Shown here piece after piece: positions 17,091 to 25,807 of a stretch of 64,000 nt of DNA. How positions within the stretch are numbered: position 1 is the stretch's first letter; each line of letters starts with the position of its first letter. Source of the stretch: Bradyrhizobium forestalis (GTDB taxonomy: Bacteria > Pseudomonadota > Alphaproteobacteria > Rhizobiales > Xanthobacteraceae); contig NZ_PGVG01000025.1 of assembly GCF_002795245.1 (NCBI RefSeq), forward strand, positions 1 through 64,000. The letters are read 5' to 3'. The notes below the pieces were generated by a model that had not been told where the DNA came from, made no database searches, and was given only the letters and a program-made list of their open reading frames with translations. The position numbers and the translations under genes are program-made.

Positions 17091-17137
17091 GAGGATGAGG
17101 AGCCGCCGTCGCGGCTCGCTGGCGGCGATTGGCATCG

Positions 17138-18493
17138 TCACTCCGCCGCCGTTAGCCGGTGCACGTTGTCCGCGAGCTCCTTCGGCACCGGCGCGGTCCA
17201 GGGCGCGCCGCGGCGGCGCTTGACGTCGACTTCCATCCAGTAGGTCTCCCAGCCCCGCGTCGGCCCGATGCCGTCCATCGTCGCCGGTCCCTGGATCGAA
17301 CGCGCGTTGGCTTCGTCCAGAAACAGCATCGGCTTCTCGCCGCCCTGGACCTTCTCGATCTCCTGCCGCAGCAGGCGGCGGTATTGCACGATCGCCTTGT
17401 CGCTCGAACCGAGATGCTCCTTGGTGCGGTCCTGGATCGCGCCCATCGACTCCACCGCCCATTGGTCGTGGACGTTGATGTCGGTGCCCATGCCGGTATA
17501 GGTCGCGGTCTGCTGCTCGTGCGGATCGAAGCCGTAATCGTTGCTGCGGTTCTTGCGCGAGACGTAGTCGGGCAGCTCATAGAGCTCGAGCCGCTGGTCG
17601 CGCATCTTCTGCTTGTCGACCGGGTTCGAGTAGCTGGTGAAGATCGCGTACCAGTAGCAGTTCTCGTCATCGACCGGCACGTGCCACTGCGTGATCGTCA
17701 TCTCCGTGCTCATGGGGATGACGAAGCCGTGCGGGAAGAGCTGGTTGGTGACGCGCACATGGGTGCGCTCTTCGTCGATCTCGCGCAGCGCGATCAGCCG
17801 CAGGCCATATTCGGTGTGCTCGACATTGATGATCGGGCGGTCGTATTCGCGCAGGATTTTTGTCATCGGCAGGTCGGAGCCGGCGGAGGCGCCGCGAAAT
17901 TGCTTGCCGTAGGCGGTCGAGGTGTCCTCGTCCTCAAAGAAGCGGTGCAAATAGGAGGCGTGGGCGGGATCGATGCCGACTTCCAGCGCCTGCAGCCAGT
18001 TGCAGGCCATGTGGCCCTTGAACGCGAATGTATGGCTGCCCGGGGCAATGAAGCAGTCGATCTCCGGGAATGCGGGCGGCTCACCCTCGCCGAGATAAGC
18101 CCAGAGGATGCCGCTCTTCTCCACCACGGGATAGGAGCGTTGGCGGATGTTCTGGCAGAGCTTGGAATCCTTCGGCTCGGCCGGCGTCTCGATGCACTGG
18201 CCGATGGCGTCGAACAGCCAGCCATGGAAGGCGCAGCGCAAGCCGCCATGCTCCAACCGTCCGAAGGCGAGGTCGGCACCGCGATGCGCGCAGTGGCGGT
18301 CGATCAGGCCATAGCGCCCGCTCTCGTCGCGGAACAGCACCAGGCTCTCGCCGAGCAGTCTGACGGGACGGATCGGCCGCGCGCCCTCCAGCTCGTCGAC
18401 CAGCGCCGCCGGCTGCCAGTAGCTCCGCATCAGCTTGCCGCAGGGGTCCTTGGGCCCGGTGCGGGTGATCAGGTCGTTCTGCTCCTGGCTCAT
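17138..18493 (-). CDS. Rieske [2Fe-2S] aromatic-ring oxygenase, large subunit (phthalate-4,5-dioxygenase type)
   Basis: A 451-residue alpha subunit. The Rieske cluster ligands are in DRHCAHRG and CAFHGW (Cys-X-His and Cys-X2-His, residues ~67-90). The mononuclear iron site follows as Asp-X2-His-X4-His in GIDPAHASYLH, preceded by Asn in NWLQ. The enzyme would hydroxylate or demethylate an aromatic acid using electrons from a separate reductase; no reductase gene is seen next to it. The ATG at 18491-18493 has an AAGGA site upstream (18494-18496 is an equal alternative). It is divergent from an IclR regulator across a palindrome. Confidence 0.82.
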   Translation of the reverse strand: MSQEQNDLITRTGPKDPCGKLMRSYWQPAALVDELEGARPIRPVRLLGESLVLFRDESGRYGLIDRHCAHRGADLAFGRLEHGGLRCAFHGWLFDAIGQCIETPAEPKDSKLCQNIRQRSYPVVEKSGILWAYLGEGEPPAFPEIDCFIAPGSHTFAFKGHMACNWLQALEVGIDPAHASYLHRFFEDEDTSTAYGKQFRGASAGSDLPMTKILREYDRPIINVEHTEYGLRLIALREIDEERTHVRVTNQLFPHGFVIPMSTEMTITQWHVPVDDENCYWYAIFTSYSNPVDKQKMRDQRLELYELPDYVSRKNRSNDYGFDPHEQQTATYTGMGTDINVHDQWAVESMGAIQDRTKEHLGSSDKAIVQYRRLLRQEIEKVQGGEKPMLFLDEANARSIQGPATMDGIGPTRGWETYWMEVDVKRRRGAPWTAPVPKELADNVHRLTAAE

Positions 18494-18526
18494 CATGGCG
18501 AGTGCATCCTTGTGGAGTGGCGAGTG

Positions 18527-18551
18527 TTCGCCTATTGAACGAATGGGCGAA
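18527..18551. promoter_or_regulatory. 25-bp palindrome in the divergent Rieske/IclR promoter region
   Basis: TTCGCCTATT and AATGGGCGAA flank a 5-base centre (GAACG) with a single mismatched pair. The site lies 34 bases before the Rieske start and 58 before the IclR start, the usual place for an IclR-family operator controlling both genes. Confidence 0.6.
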
Positions 18552-18608
18552 TTATGACATGCCTTGGAGCGGCAGCAAGCACTATTTTGCAGGATTGTCC
18601 CTGACACC

Positions 18609-19394
18609 ATGCCCAAGCTGAAGCGAAGTGAGACTGACGAGCGTCCGACGGATTTCGTCGAGGCCCTCGACCGCGGCCTGCGCCTGCTGCAGTGCTTCGG
18701 CACCACGGCCGGCCCGATGACCCTGAGCGATCTCGCCCGGGCCGCCGATCTGCCGCGCGCGACGACGCGGCGCATGCTGTTCACGCTGCAGCGCGGCGGT
18801 TTTGCCAGTGGTGACGGAAAGCTGTTCGCGCTGACGCCGCATGTGCTGACGCTGGCGGCGTCCTATTTGCGTTCGAGCCAACTTGTCGCGGTGCTTCAGC
18901 CCTTGCTCGATCGCATCGCAACGGCCGCTCAGGAGATCTCCTCGCTCGCGGTGCTCGATGGCGATGAGGTCGTGTTCATCGCGCGTGGCGGTCCGACGCG
19001 GGTGTTCTCCGGCGGATTGGAGATCGGCTACCGCCTGCCGGCCTTCTGTACCTCGGTCGGCCGCGCCATGCTCGGCCAGCTCGACGATGCCGAGCTCGCC
19101 GCGCGCCTGACGACGATGAAGCGGGAGGCGCTGACGCCGCAGACGGTGACCGATCCCAAGGCGCTGCTCGCGCGCATCGCCGCAGACCGCGCACAGGGCT
19201 ATGCGCTGGTCGACCGCGAGGCCGAGCCGCATTTCCGCTCGATCTCGGTCCCTGTCCGCCGCTACGACGGCGTGATCGTCGCCGCCATCAACATGGGCGC
19301 CCATGTCGATCGCGTGCCGGCGCGGGAACTGGTCGACCGCTTCCTGCCGTTGCTGCGGGACGGCGCGGAGGCGGTGCGTTCGCAGCTTCTATAG
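18609..19394 (+). CDS. IclR-family transcriptional regulator
   Basis: A 261-residue regulator with a winged helix-turn-helix (residues ~14-75, LSDLARAADLPRATTRRMLFTL) and the IclR effector domain (residues ~85-255, TSVGRAMLGQLDD). It resembles the PcaR/PobR branch of aromatic-acid regulators. It is divergent from the Rieske oxygenase gene and very probably controls it through the 25-bp palindrome between them. The start ATG 18609 was chosen over an upstream in-frame start at 18564 that would overlap the promoter region. Confidence 0.85.
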   Translation: MPKLKRSETDERPTDFVEALDRGLRLLQCFGTTAGPMTLSDLARAADLPRATTRRMLFTLQRGGFASGDGKLFALTPHVLTLAASYLRSSQLVAVLQPLLDRIATAAQEISSLAVLDGDEVVFIARGGPTRVFSGGLEIGYRLPAFCTSVGRAMLGQLDDAELAARLTTMKREALTPQTVTDPKALLARIAADRAQGYALVDREAEPHFRSISVPVRRYDGVIVAAINMGAHVDRVPARELVDRFLPLLRDGAEAVRSQLL

Positions 19395-19459
19395 CTGCTC
19401 CCGCCGCCTCGAAACCGGTGCTATAATTGTCGTGAACACAAGAGAACAGGGAGGACACC

Positions 19460-19792
19460 ATGAACCACACCATGGTTCCCAGTGATCGCGTGGAGCACGT
19501 CGCCGTCTACGGACGCGACGGCACGAAGCTCGGCGCGATCGAGCGACTGATGCTCGACAAGGTGAGCGGAATGGTCGCCTATGCGGTGATCAAGACCGGC
19601 GGGCTGCTCGGGACACATCACCATTATCCGCTGCAGTGGAGTGCGCTGAAATACGATCCGGGACGGCAGGCGTTCCAGATCGACACGACGCTGGAGGAGC
19701 TCAGCAGCGGCCCGTGCGAGTTCGATGGCGACGCGTTCGACTGGGGCGACCGCTCGCGGCCGTACCCGCATCCGCATTACTGGGCGATCTAG
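19460..19792 (+). CDS. PRC-barrel domain protein
   Basis: A 110-residue protein matching the PRC-barrel family: residues ~10-75 carry the GRDGTKLGAIERLMLDKVSGMVAYAV beta-barrel pattern followed by LPLQWSALKYD-like strands (HHHYPLQWSALKYDPGRQAF). The C-terminus is acidic and ends HPHYWAI. These small cytoplasmic proteins are linked with stress or RNA-associated roles, but the role here is not known. A GGAGG site lies upstream of the ATG at 19460. It is co-oriented with IclR but has its own spacer. Confidence 0.8.
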   Translation: MNHTMVPSDRVEHVAVYGRDGTKLGAIERLMLDKVSGMVAYAVIKTGGLLGTHHHYPLQWSALKYDPGRQAFQIDTTLEELSSGPCEFDGDAFDWGDRSRPYPHPHYWAI

Positions 19793-19828
19793 CGGCGTCG
19801 GGAGTATTGTAGCCCCGGGTGAGCAGCG

Positions 19829-20224
19829 TCACGTCCGGTTGCGCATCCAATCGGCAAGACCTGACAGCGCCTTGTCGAGAGCCTGCCGTGCGGCGCTGTC
19901 GGTCACCGTCTCTTCCAGCGCGCCGTGCATGCAGAGCATCCAAGCGTCGCGCTCGGCGTCCCCAATGGCGAAGCCGAAATGGCGCTGGCGCAGCCGCGGA
20001 TGGCCCTTCTCGACGGAGTAAAGCCGCGGGCCGCCGGTCCATTCGGTCAGATAGCGCTTCAAGACGTCCCTGATCAGGCCGAGATCGGCCGCATGCATGG
20101 CGCGGATCACTTGCGCTTCCGGCAGCGTGTCCATGCGGTCGTAGAAGCGGTCGACAAGTCGATCGATCGTGGCGCTGCCGCCGATCCGCTCGAACATGGA
20201 GATGGTGACGTCGCTGTCGGTCAT
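19829..20224 (-). CDS. Truncated (2-on-2) hemoglobin, group II
   Basis: A 131-residue globin of the truncated group II class. It has the ERIGG start of helix B, a distal-side YDRM, and the proximal histidine segment PRLRQRHFGFAIGDAERDAWM, which is highly typical. It would bind a heme for oxygen or nitric-oxide chemistry in the cytoplasm. It is encoded downstream of boxR on the same strand; the gap between the two holds a dispersed repeat. A link to the oxygen-dependent benzoyl-CoA route is possible but not shown. Confidence 0.85.
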   Translation of the reverse strand: MTDSDVTISMFERIGGSATIDRLVDRFYDRMDTLPEAQVIRAMHAADLGLIRDVLKRYLTEWTGGPRLYSVEKGHPRLRQRHFGFAIGDAERDAWMLCMHGALEETVTDSAARQALDKALSGLADWMRNRT

Positions 20225-20290
20225 CGTCTATCCCAAGGGTTGCTGTTGGGCTCGGATATAGGGACATCGTGGCGTACCCACAAACTCCGC

Positions 20291-20330
20291 TGTCGTCCCG
20301 GATCTGCGCTTACGCTTGTCCGGGACGACA
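20291..20330. repeat. Family B repeat, short copy (TGTCGTCCCGGATC...GGGACGACA)
   Basis: A 40-base perfect-ended inverted repeat between the truncated hemoglobin and boxR genes. The arms TGTCGTCCCGGA and TCCGGGACGACA are the same as in the longer copies near 28.5, 40.0 and 43.3 kb. Confidence 0.75.
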
Positions 20331-20355
20331 GCGGAGGGCGTGGATACAGCTACAG

Positions 20356-21264
20356 CTACAGCGCCACGCTGCGCAGACCGAAGCTGCGGGCTTCATTCTG
20401 CAGCACCGGCCGCACCGCATCGATCAGGCGCGCAGCTGCGGCATCGACCGACAGCCCCGCCGTATCCACCACCGCCGTCGCGCGCGAATACAGTGGCTCG
20501 CGGCTGAGCAGGATGTTGCGCAGCTCTGTCATCGCCGAGCGATCATCCGCCATCGGGCGCAGATCGCCCTGGCGGCGGACGCGGGCCATGTGCTCCTCGG
20601 GCTCGGCCTTCAGCCAGATCGTGTAGAACGAGCTCAGGACCTGATCGAAGGTCAGCGGCTCGGAGACGATGCCGCCGCCGGTTGCCAGCACCATCAGCTC
20701 GTTGCGCGCGAGCAGCTGCTGCAGTGCCGCCTGCTCCATGCGACGAAAGCCCTCCTGGCCGTAGAGCGCGATGATCTCGGCGACCGAGAGCCCGTTCTGC
20801 TGCTCGACCTCCTTATTGAGCTCGACGAAGCTCCAGCCGATCTTCTTCGCCAGCATCCGCCCAAGCGTCGATTTGCCGGCGCCGCGCAGGCCGATCAGCG
20901 CGATGCCGCAGAATGGCGCGCGCCGGGCTGCGGACGCGCTACCGCCGGCGAGCAGATCCTTGGCCTGCGCGATCTGGCTAGGGGTCGCCTTGCGCAAGAG
21001 GTCGCGAAACATCTGCCAGTCCGGCGTCGGATCGGCGCTAGGCAGCAGGTCTTCGAGATGCGCACCCATCGCGTCGGAGACGCGGCGCAGCAGCACGATC
21101 GAGACATTGCCCTTGCCGCTCTCGAGCTGCGCGATGTAGCGCTCCGAAATTCCTGATACCTTGGCGAGCACTTTGCGCGACATGCCACGCAGCGCGCGCA
21201 TGGTGCGCACGCGCTGGCCGAGCTGTTCGAGGAAGCGGGATTCGGCGTCGGGACTTTCGGTCAT
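20356..21264 (-). CDS. boxR: BoxR-type regulator: XRE helix-turn-helix fused to a shikimate-kinase-like domain
   Basis: A 302-residue fusion. Residues ~10-75 form an XRE-type helix-turn-helix (RVRTMRALRGMSRKVLAKVSG). Residues ~118-290 form a shikimate-kinase-like domain with Walker A GLRGAGKST and the family's FVELNKEVEQQ region. BoxR/BzdR proteins use the kinase-like domain to sense benzoyl-CoA and repress benzoate genes until it binds. It is divergent from the benzoate-CoA ligase gene, with likely operators in the 115-base gap. The catalytic capacity of the kinase domain is probably lost, as in the family; this was not tested. Confidence 0.9.
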   Translation of the reverse strand: MTESPDAESRFLEQLGQRVRTMRALRGMSRKVLAKVSGISERYIAQLESGKGNVSIVLLRRVSDAMGAHLEDLLPSADPTPDWQMFRDLLRKATPSQIAQAKDLLAGGSASAARRAPFCGIALIGLRGAGKSTLGRMLAKKIGWSFVELNKEVEQQNGLSVAEIIALYGQEGFRRMEQAALQQLLARNELMVLATGGGIVSEPLTFDQVLSSFYTIWLKAEPEEHMARVRRQGDLRPMADDRSAMTELRNILLSREPLYSRATAVVDTAGLSVDAAAARLIDAVRPVLQNEARSFGLRSVAL

Positions 21265-21353
21265 GAGCCTTCTTTACAAATGTCCTGCGGCGCGTTTTAA
21301 TGAAACATAGTGCCTGCTGGCATTGACAGCAAGCCGCCGTGGTGTCTTTCTAT

Positions 21354-21365
21354 GAATTATAATTC
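21354..21365. promoter_or_regulatory. GAATTATAATTC palindrome in the boxR/bclA divergent promoter
   Basis: A perfect 12-bp palindrome 21 bases before the benzoate-CoA ligase GTG start. Another half-similar pair, TGCC-TGCT-GGCA, lies at 21311-21322. Either may be part of the BoxR operator or of the promoter. Confidence 0.35.
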
Positions 21366-21385
21366 TAAATTCAGGGGAGATGTCC

Positions 21386-22927
21386 GTGAGCGAGGGATCC
21401 TACAACGCGGTGACCTGGCTGCTCGACCGTAACGTCGAGGAGGGCCGCGGCAGCAAGCTCGCCTTCGACGACACCGTCTCGCGGCTCACCTATGGCGAGC
21501 TTCAGCGCGAGACCCGGCGCGCCGCCAACATGCTGCGCCGGCTTGGCGTCCGCCGCGAGGAGCGCGTGGCGATGATCATGCTTGATACGGTCGATTTCCC
21601 GATCGTGTTCCTGGGCGCGATCCGCGCCGGCATCGTGCCGGTGCCGCTCAACACGCTGCTGACTGCGGACCAATACGCCTACATCCTCGCCGACTGCCGC
21701 GCGCGCGTGCTGTTCGTGTCCGAGGCGCTCTATCCCGTCATCAAGGACGTCGTCGGCCGCATGCCGGATCTCGAGCATGTCGTGGTCTCCGGCGCCAAGC
21801 AGAATGGCCACAAGCAGCTTGCGGAGGAGATCGCCGGCGAGAGCGATCAATTCACCACCGCCGCGACGCACCCCGATGAGCCGGCGTTCTGGCTCTACTC
21901 TTCAGGCTCGACTGGCATGCCCAAGGGCGTGCGCCATCTGCATTCGAATCTGCAGGCGACCGCAGACACCTACGCCAAGCAGGTGCTCGGCATTCGCGAG
22001 AGCGATGTTTGCCTGTCGGCGGCGAAACTGTTCTTCGCCTATGGCCTCGGCAATGCGCTGACCTTCCCGATGTCGGTCGGCGCCAGCGTGATCCTCAACA
22101 GCGAGCGGCCGACGCCGGCGCGCATGTTCGACCTGATGAACCGCTACAACCCCTCGATCTTCTACGGCGTGCCGACGCTGTTCGCGGCGATGCTCAACGA
22201 CGAGGCGATGAAGAGCGAACGCGGCGGCAAGTCCTTGCGCATCTGCACCTCGGCCGGCGAGGCGCTGCCGGAATCCGTCGGCAACAGCTGGAAGGCGCGG
22301 TTCGGCGTCGACATCCTCGACGGCGTCGGCTCGACCGAGCTGTTGCACATCTTCCTGTCGAATGCGCCCGGCGACATCAAATACGGCTCGTCCGGCAAGC
22401 CGGTGCCGGGCTATGCGGTGCGGCTGGTCAACGAGGCCGGCCAGGACGTCGCCGATGGCGAGGTCGGCGAGCTCTTGGTCGATGCGCCTTCCGCCGGCGA
22501 GGGCTATTGGAATCAGCGCCACAAGAGCCGCCGCACCTTCGAGGGGCCATGGACCCGCACCGGCGACAAATATGTTCGTGACGCGGATGGCCGCTACACT
22601 TTCTGCGGCCGCGCCGACGACATGTTCAAGGTCTCCGGCATCTGGGTTTCGCCCTTCGAGGTCGAGAGCGCGCTGATCACGCATCCGGCCGTCCTGGAGG
22701 CGGCCGTTGTCCCCGAGGCTGATCCGGAAGGATTGCTGAAGCCCAAGGCCTTCGTCGTGCTGCGGCCGGGCGCAGCCACGACGGACTTGCAGGAGATGCT
22801 GAAGGCGCACGTCAAGCAGAAGATCGGCCCGTGGAAATATCCGCGTTGGATCGAAGTGGTGGAGTCGCTGCCGAAGACGGCGACCGGAAAGATCCAGCGG
22901 TTCAAGCTGCGCGAGGGCGCGCATTGA
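21386..22927 (+). CDS. bclA: Benzoate-CoA ligase
   Basis: A 513-residue AMP-forming ligase. It has the P-loop YSSGSTGMPKGV (about residue 170), the adenylate-binding GVGSTELLHIFLS and the C-terminal lysine in PKTATGKIQRFKL. It is close to benzoate-CoA ligases (BclA/BadA) and activates benzoate to benzoyl-CoA, the entry step of the box pathway. The GTG at 21386 sits 6 bases after AGGGGAG, a better distance than the ATG at 21380, which abuts it. It is divergent from boxR. Confidence 0.88.
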   Translation: MSEGSYNAVTWLLDRNVEEGRGSKLAFDDTVSRLTYGELQRETRRAANMLRRLGVRREERVAMIMLDTVDFPIVFLGAIRAGIVPVPLNTLLTADQYAYILADCRARVLFVSEALYPVIKDVVGRMPDLEHVVVSGAKQNGHKQLAEEIAGESDQFTTAATHPDEPAFWLYSSGSTGMPKGVRHLHSNLQATADTYAKQVLGIRESDVCLSAAKLFFAYGLGNALTFPMSVGASVILNSERPTPARMFDLMNRYNPSIFYGVPTLFAAMLNDEAMKSERGGKSLRICTSAGEALPESVGNSWKARFGVDILDGVGSTELLHIFLSNAPGDIKYGSSGKPVPGYAVRLVNEAGQDVADGEVGELLVDAPSAGEGYWNQRHKSRRTFEGPWTRTGDKYVRDADGRYTFCGRADDMFKVSGIWVSPFEVESALITHPAVLEAAVVPEADPEGLLKPKAFVVLRPGAATTDLQEMLKAHVKQKIGPWKYPRWIEVVESLPKTATGKIQRFKLREGAH

Positions 22928-22954
22928 GAACACAGGCGACGGACTCGCTTGCTT

Positions 22955-23121
22955 ACCCTCCCCTGGAGGGGGAGGGTAAGCAAGCGAGCGCAGCGAGATG
23001 CGTGACGGGGTGGGGTGATCTCTCCACACGGGCGGTGCATCTGCGGAGAGACTGTCACCCCACCCCGCTTCACAGCTCGCTGCGCTCGCTGTGAATCGAC
23101 CCTCCCCCTCCAGGGGAGGGT
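22955..23121. repeat. Family A long palindromic element (copy 2), inside the box cluster
   Basis: The outer arms ACCCTCCCCTGGAGGGGGAG and their complement enclose a second inverted pair (GTGGGGTGATCTCTCC with GGAGAGACTGTCACCCCAC). The element is 167 bp and matches the copy at 8795-8955. It lies between the benzoate-CoA ligase and hydrolase genes, so it is part of the box transcript if the genes are one operon. Confidence 0.85.
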
Positions 23122-23157
23122 GGCATCTCGGCATCGGCTAGGAATGGGAATTCGATC

Positions 23158-23976
23158 ATGACCAATCTCACCCCCACCGGCTTCCTCAGCATCGGCGGCG
23201 CCAGCCTCGAATACAAATGGCTTGCGCCGCAAGCTGCCGATGCCTCGACCATCGTCATGCTGCATGAAGGCCTCGGCTCGGTCGGCCTCTGGGGCGACTT
23301 CCCGGAGAAGCTCCAGCAAGCCACGGGCGCGGGCGTCTTCGTCTACTCGCGCGCAGGCTACGGCCAGTCCAGTCCGGTCGCGCTGCCGCGGCCGCTCGAC
23401 TACATGCAGCGTGAGGCGCTCGACGTGCTGCCGAAGGTTCTCGATGCGATTCAGTTCAAGCGTGGCCTGTTGCTCGGCCATTCCGACGGCGCCTCGATCG
23501 CGACGATCTATGCCGGCGCGCATCAGGATCATCGCCTCAGCGGCCTCGTGCTGATCGCGCCGCATTTCATCGTCGAGGACGTCTCGGTCAAATCCATCGC
23601 CGCGATCAAGACGACGTTCGAGACCACGGACCTGAAGACGAAACTGGCGCGCTGGCACAAGGACGTCGACAACGCCTTCTACGGCTGGAACGGCGCCTGG
23701 CTCGATCCAAAATTCCGCGATTGGGATATCTCGGAGTACCTCGCCTATATCCGCGTCCCCATCATGGTCGTGCAGGGCGTGGACGACCAGTATGGCACCC
23801 TGCGCCAGGTCGAGATCGCGCAGGAGGAGTGTTACTGCCCGGTCGATCTGAAGATCATTTCAGGCGCGGGACATTCTCCGCATCGTGAGGCGCCGGCGCC
23901 GACGCTCGAGGCGATCGAGCAATTCGCACGGGCGGCCCTGCGCGACGATCAGGGCTTGCAAGGACGCGCCGCCTAA
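23158..23976 (+). CDS. Alpha/beta hydrolase of the box cluster
   Basis: A 272-residue alpha/beta-hydrolase. The nucleophile elbow is GHSDG (Ser about residue 109); the acid is likely in VVQGVDDQYG and the histidine in GAGHSPHRE. Such a hydrolase is regularly found in box clusters and may act on a CoA thioester or lactone side product; the substrate is not established. A GGGAATTCGATC sequence precedes the ATG. It lies between the ligase and boxC genes. Confidence 0.8.
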   Translation: MTNLTPTGFLSIGGASLEYKWLAPQAADASTIVMLHEGLGSVGLWGDFPEKLQQATGAGVFVYSRAGYGQSSPVALPRPLDYMQREALDVLPKVLDAIQFKRGLLLGHSDGASIATIYAGAHQDHRLSGLVLIAPHFIVEDVSVKSIAAIKTTFETTDLKTKLARWHKDVDNAFYGWNGAWLDPKFRDWDISEYLAYIRVPIMVVQGVDDQYGTLRQVEIAQEECYCPVDLKIISGAGHSPHREAPAPTLEAIEQFARAALRDDQGLQGRAA

Positions 23977-24047
23977 CGGCGGCGCAGAATGGCTGCTATG
24001 AAACAAAGTGCATGCTTAGGCGTTTGAGGGCTAGACGCGCTCCAAAA

Positions 24048-24065
24048 GATGCACTATTGTGCATC
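24048..24065. promoter_or_regulatory. Likely BoxR operator before boxC: GATGCAC-TATT-GTGCATC
   Basis: A perfect 7-bp inverted repeat around TATT, 44 bases before the boxC start. BzdR/BoxR operators contain TGCA-type half-sites; a further TGCATGC is at about 24009-24015. The site suggests that boxC-boxB have their own regulated promoter. Confidence 0.6.
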
Positions 24066-24108
24066 TAACGCTCAAGTCAGAACGCAAAATCAAGCTCAGG
24101 GATGACCC

Positions 24109-25797
24109 ATGGCCGGGGAAGATCGGCGCCTCGCAGGCGGCGCGACATTCATCGATTTCCAGACCGAACCGTCCCGCTACAAGCACTGGAAGCTCGCGGT
24201 TGACGGCGACGTCGCGACGCTGACCATGGACGTCGACGAGAATGGCGGCCTGTTCGAGGGCTACCTGCTCAAGCTCAACTCTTACGACCTCGGCGTCGAC
24301 ATCGAGCTTGCCGACGCGGTCCAGCGGCTGCGCTTCGAGCATCCCGAGGTGAAGGTCGTGCTGCTGCGCTCGGCCAAGAACCGCGTGTTCTGCGCCGGCG
24401 CCAACATCCGCATGCTGGCGGGCTCGACCCATGCCCACAAGGTGAACTTCTGCAAATTCACCAACGAGACCCGCAACGGCATGGAAGACTCTTCGGAGAA
24501 TTCCGGCCAGCGCTTCATCACGGTGGTGAACGGCTCCGCCGCCGGCGGCGGCTATGAGCTGGCGCTCGCGACCGACCACATCATCCTCGCCGACGACGGT
24601 GCGTCCGCCGTCGCGCTGCCCGAGGTGCCGCTGCTCGCGGTGCTGCCCGGCACCGGCGGCCTCACCCGCGTCGTCGACAAGCGCAAGGTGCGCCGCGACC
24701 ACGCCGACTTCTTCTGCACTATCGAGGAGGGCGTGAAGGGCAAGCGCGCGGTGCAGTGGCGCCTCGTCGACGAGATCGCGCCGAACTCGAAGTTAGAGGC
24801 CAAGATCACCGAGCGTGCCAAGGAGTTTGCGGCCGCCTCGACGCGCAAGGGCAGCGGCAAGGGCATCGCTCTGACGCCGCTCAAGCGCTTGATCGACGCC
24901 ACCAGCATCCGTTACGGCTTCGTCACCGTCGACATCGACCGCGCGGCGCGCATCGCCACCATCTCGATCAAGGCGCCGGAGGCCGCGCCGCCCGCCGACA
25001 TCGACGGCATGATGGCGCAAGGGGCCTCGTTCTGGCCGCTCCAGGTCGCGCGCGAGCTCGACGACGCCATCCTGCACCTGCGCATCAACGAGCTCGAGAT
25101 CGCCATGCTGGTGTTCAAGAGCCACGGCGACCGCGCCCATGTGCTCACGTGCGATGCCTTCCTCGAAGCCAACAAGGCGCACTGGCTGGTCAACGAAATC
25201 AGGCATTACTGGAAGCGCGTGCTCAAGCGCATCGACGTCACCTCGCGCACGCTGGTGACGCTGGTCGAGCCGGGCTCCTGCTTTGCCGGCACGCTGGCCG
25301 AGCTCGTCTTCGCCGCCGACCGCTCCTACATGCTGATCGGCACGCGCCAGGGCGACAACCGTCCGCCGCCGTCGATCGAGCTGTCCGCCATGAATTTCGG
25401 TCCGTATCCGATGAGCCATGGGCTGACGCGGTTGCAAGCGCGCTTCCAGGCCGATCCGTCCGATGTGGAGCGCGCGGAAGCAACGCTTGGCACCAGCCTC
25501 GATGCCGAGCAGGCGGAAGAGCTCGGCCTCGTCACCTTCGCGCTCGACGACATCGATTGGGACGACGAGGTTCGCGTGTTCCTCGAGGAGCGCGCCAGCT
25601 TCTCGCCCGACAGCCTCACCGGCATGGAAGCGAGCCTCCGCTTCGTCGGTCCCGAGACGATGGAATCAAAGATCTTCGCGCGCCTCACCGCCTGGCAGAA
25701 CTGGATCTTCCAGCGCCCCAACGCGGTCGGCGAGGAAGGCGCGCTGCGCCGCTACGGCAGCGGCCAGAAGCCGAAATTCGATATGACGCGGGTGTAA
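24109..25797 (+). CDS. boxC: 2,3-Epoxybenzoyl-CoA dihydrolase (BoxC)
   Basis: A 562-residue double crotonase-fold protein. The N-terminal crotonase part has the CAGANIRMLAGS oxyanion-hole region and GSAAGGGYELALA; the C-terminal half has GSCFAGTLAEL and related repeats. BoxC opens 2,3-epoxybenzoyl-CoA by hydrolysis to 3,4-dehydroadipyl-CoA semialdehyde plus formate. The length matches the family (~550). It precedes boxB with a 149-base gap that is filled by a dispersed repeat. Confidence 0.92.
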   Translation: MAGEDRRLAGGATFIDFQTEPSRYKHWKLAVDGDVATLTMDVDENGGLFEGYLLKLNSYDLGVDIELADAVQRLRFEHPEVKVVLLRSAKNRVFCAGANIRMLAGSTHAHKVNFCKFTNETRNGMEDSSENSGQRFITVVNGSAAGGGYELALATDHIILADDGASAVALPEVPLLAVLPGTGGLTRVVDKRKVRRDHADFFCTIEEGVKGKRAVQWRLVDEIAPNSKLEAKITERAKEFAAASTRKGSGKGIALTPLKRLIDATSIRYGFVTVDIDRAARIATISIKAPEAAPPADIDGMMAQGASFWPLQVARELDDAILHLRINELEIAMLVFKSHGDRAHVLTCDAFLEANKAHWLVNEIRHYWKRVLKRIDVTSRTLVTLVEPGSCFAGTLAELVFAADRSYMLIGTRQGDNRPPPSIELSAMNFGPYPMSHGLTRLQARFQADPSDVERAEATLGTSLDAEQAEELGLVTFALDDIDWDDEVRVFLEERASFSPDSLTGMEASLRFVGPETMESKIFARLTAWQNWIFQRPNAVGEEGALRRYGSGQKPKFDMTRV

Positions 25798-25807
25798 CGA
25801 CTTTAGC

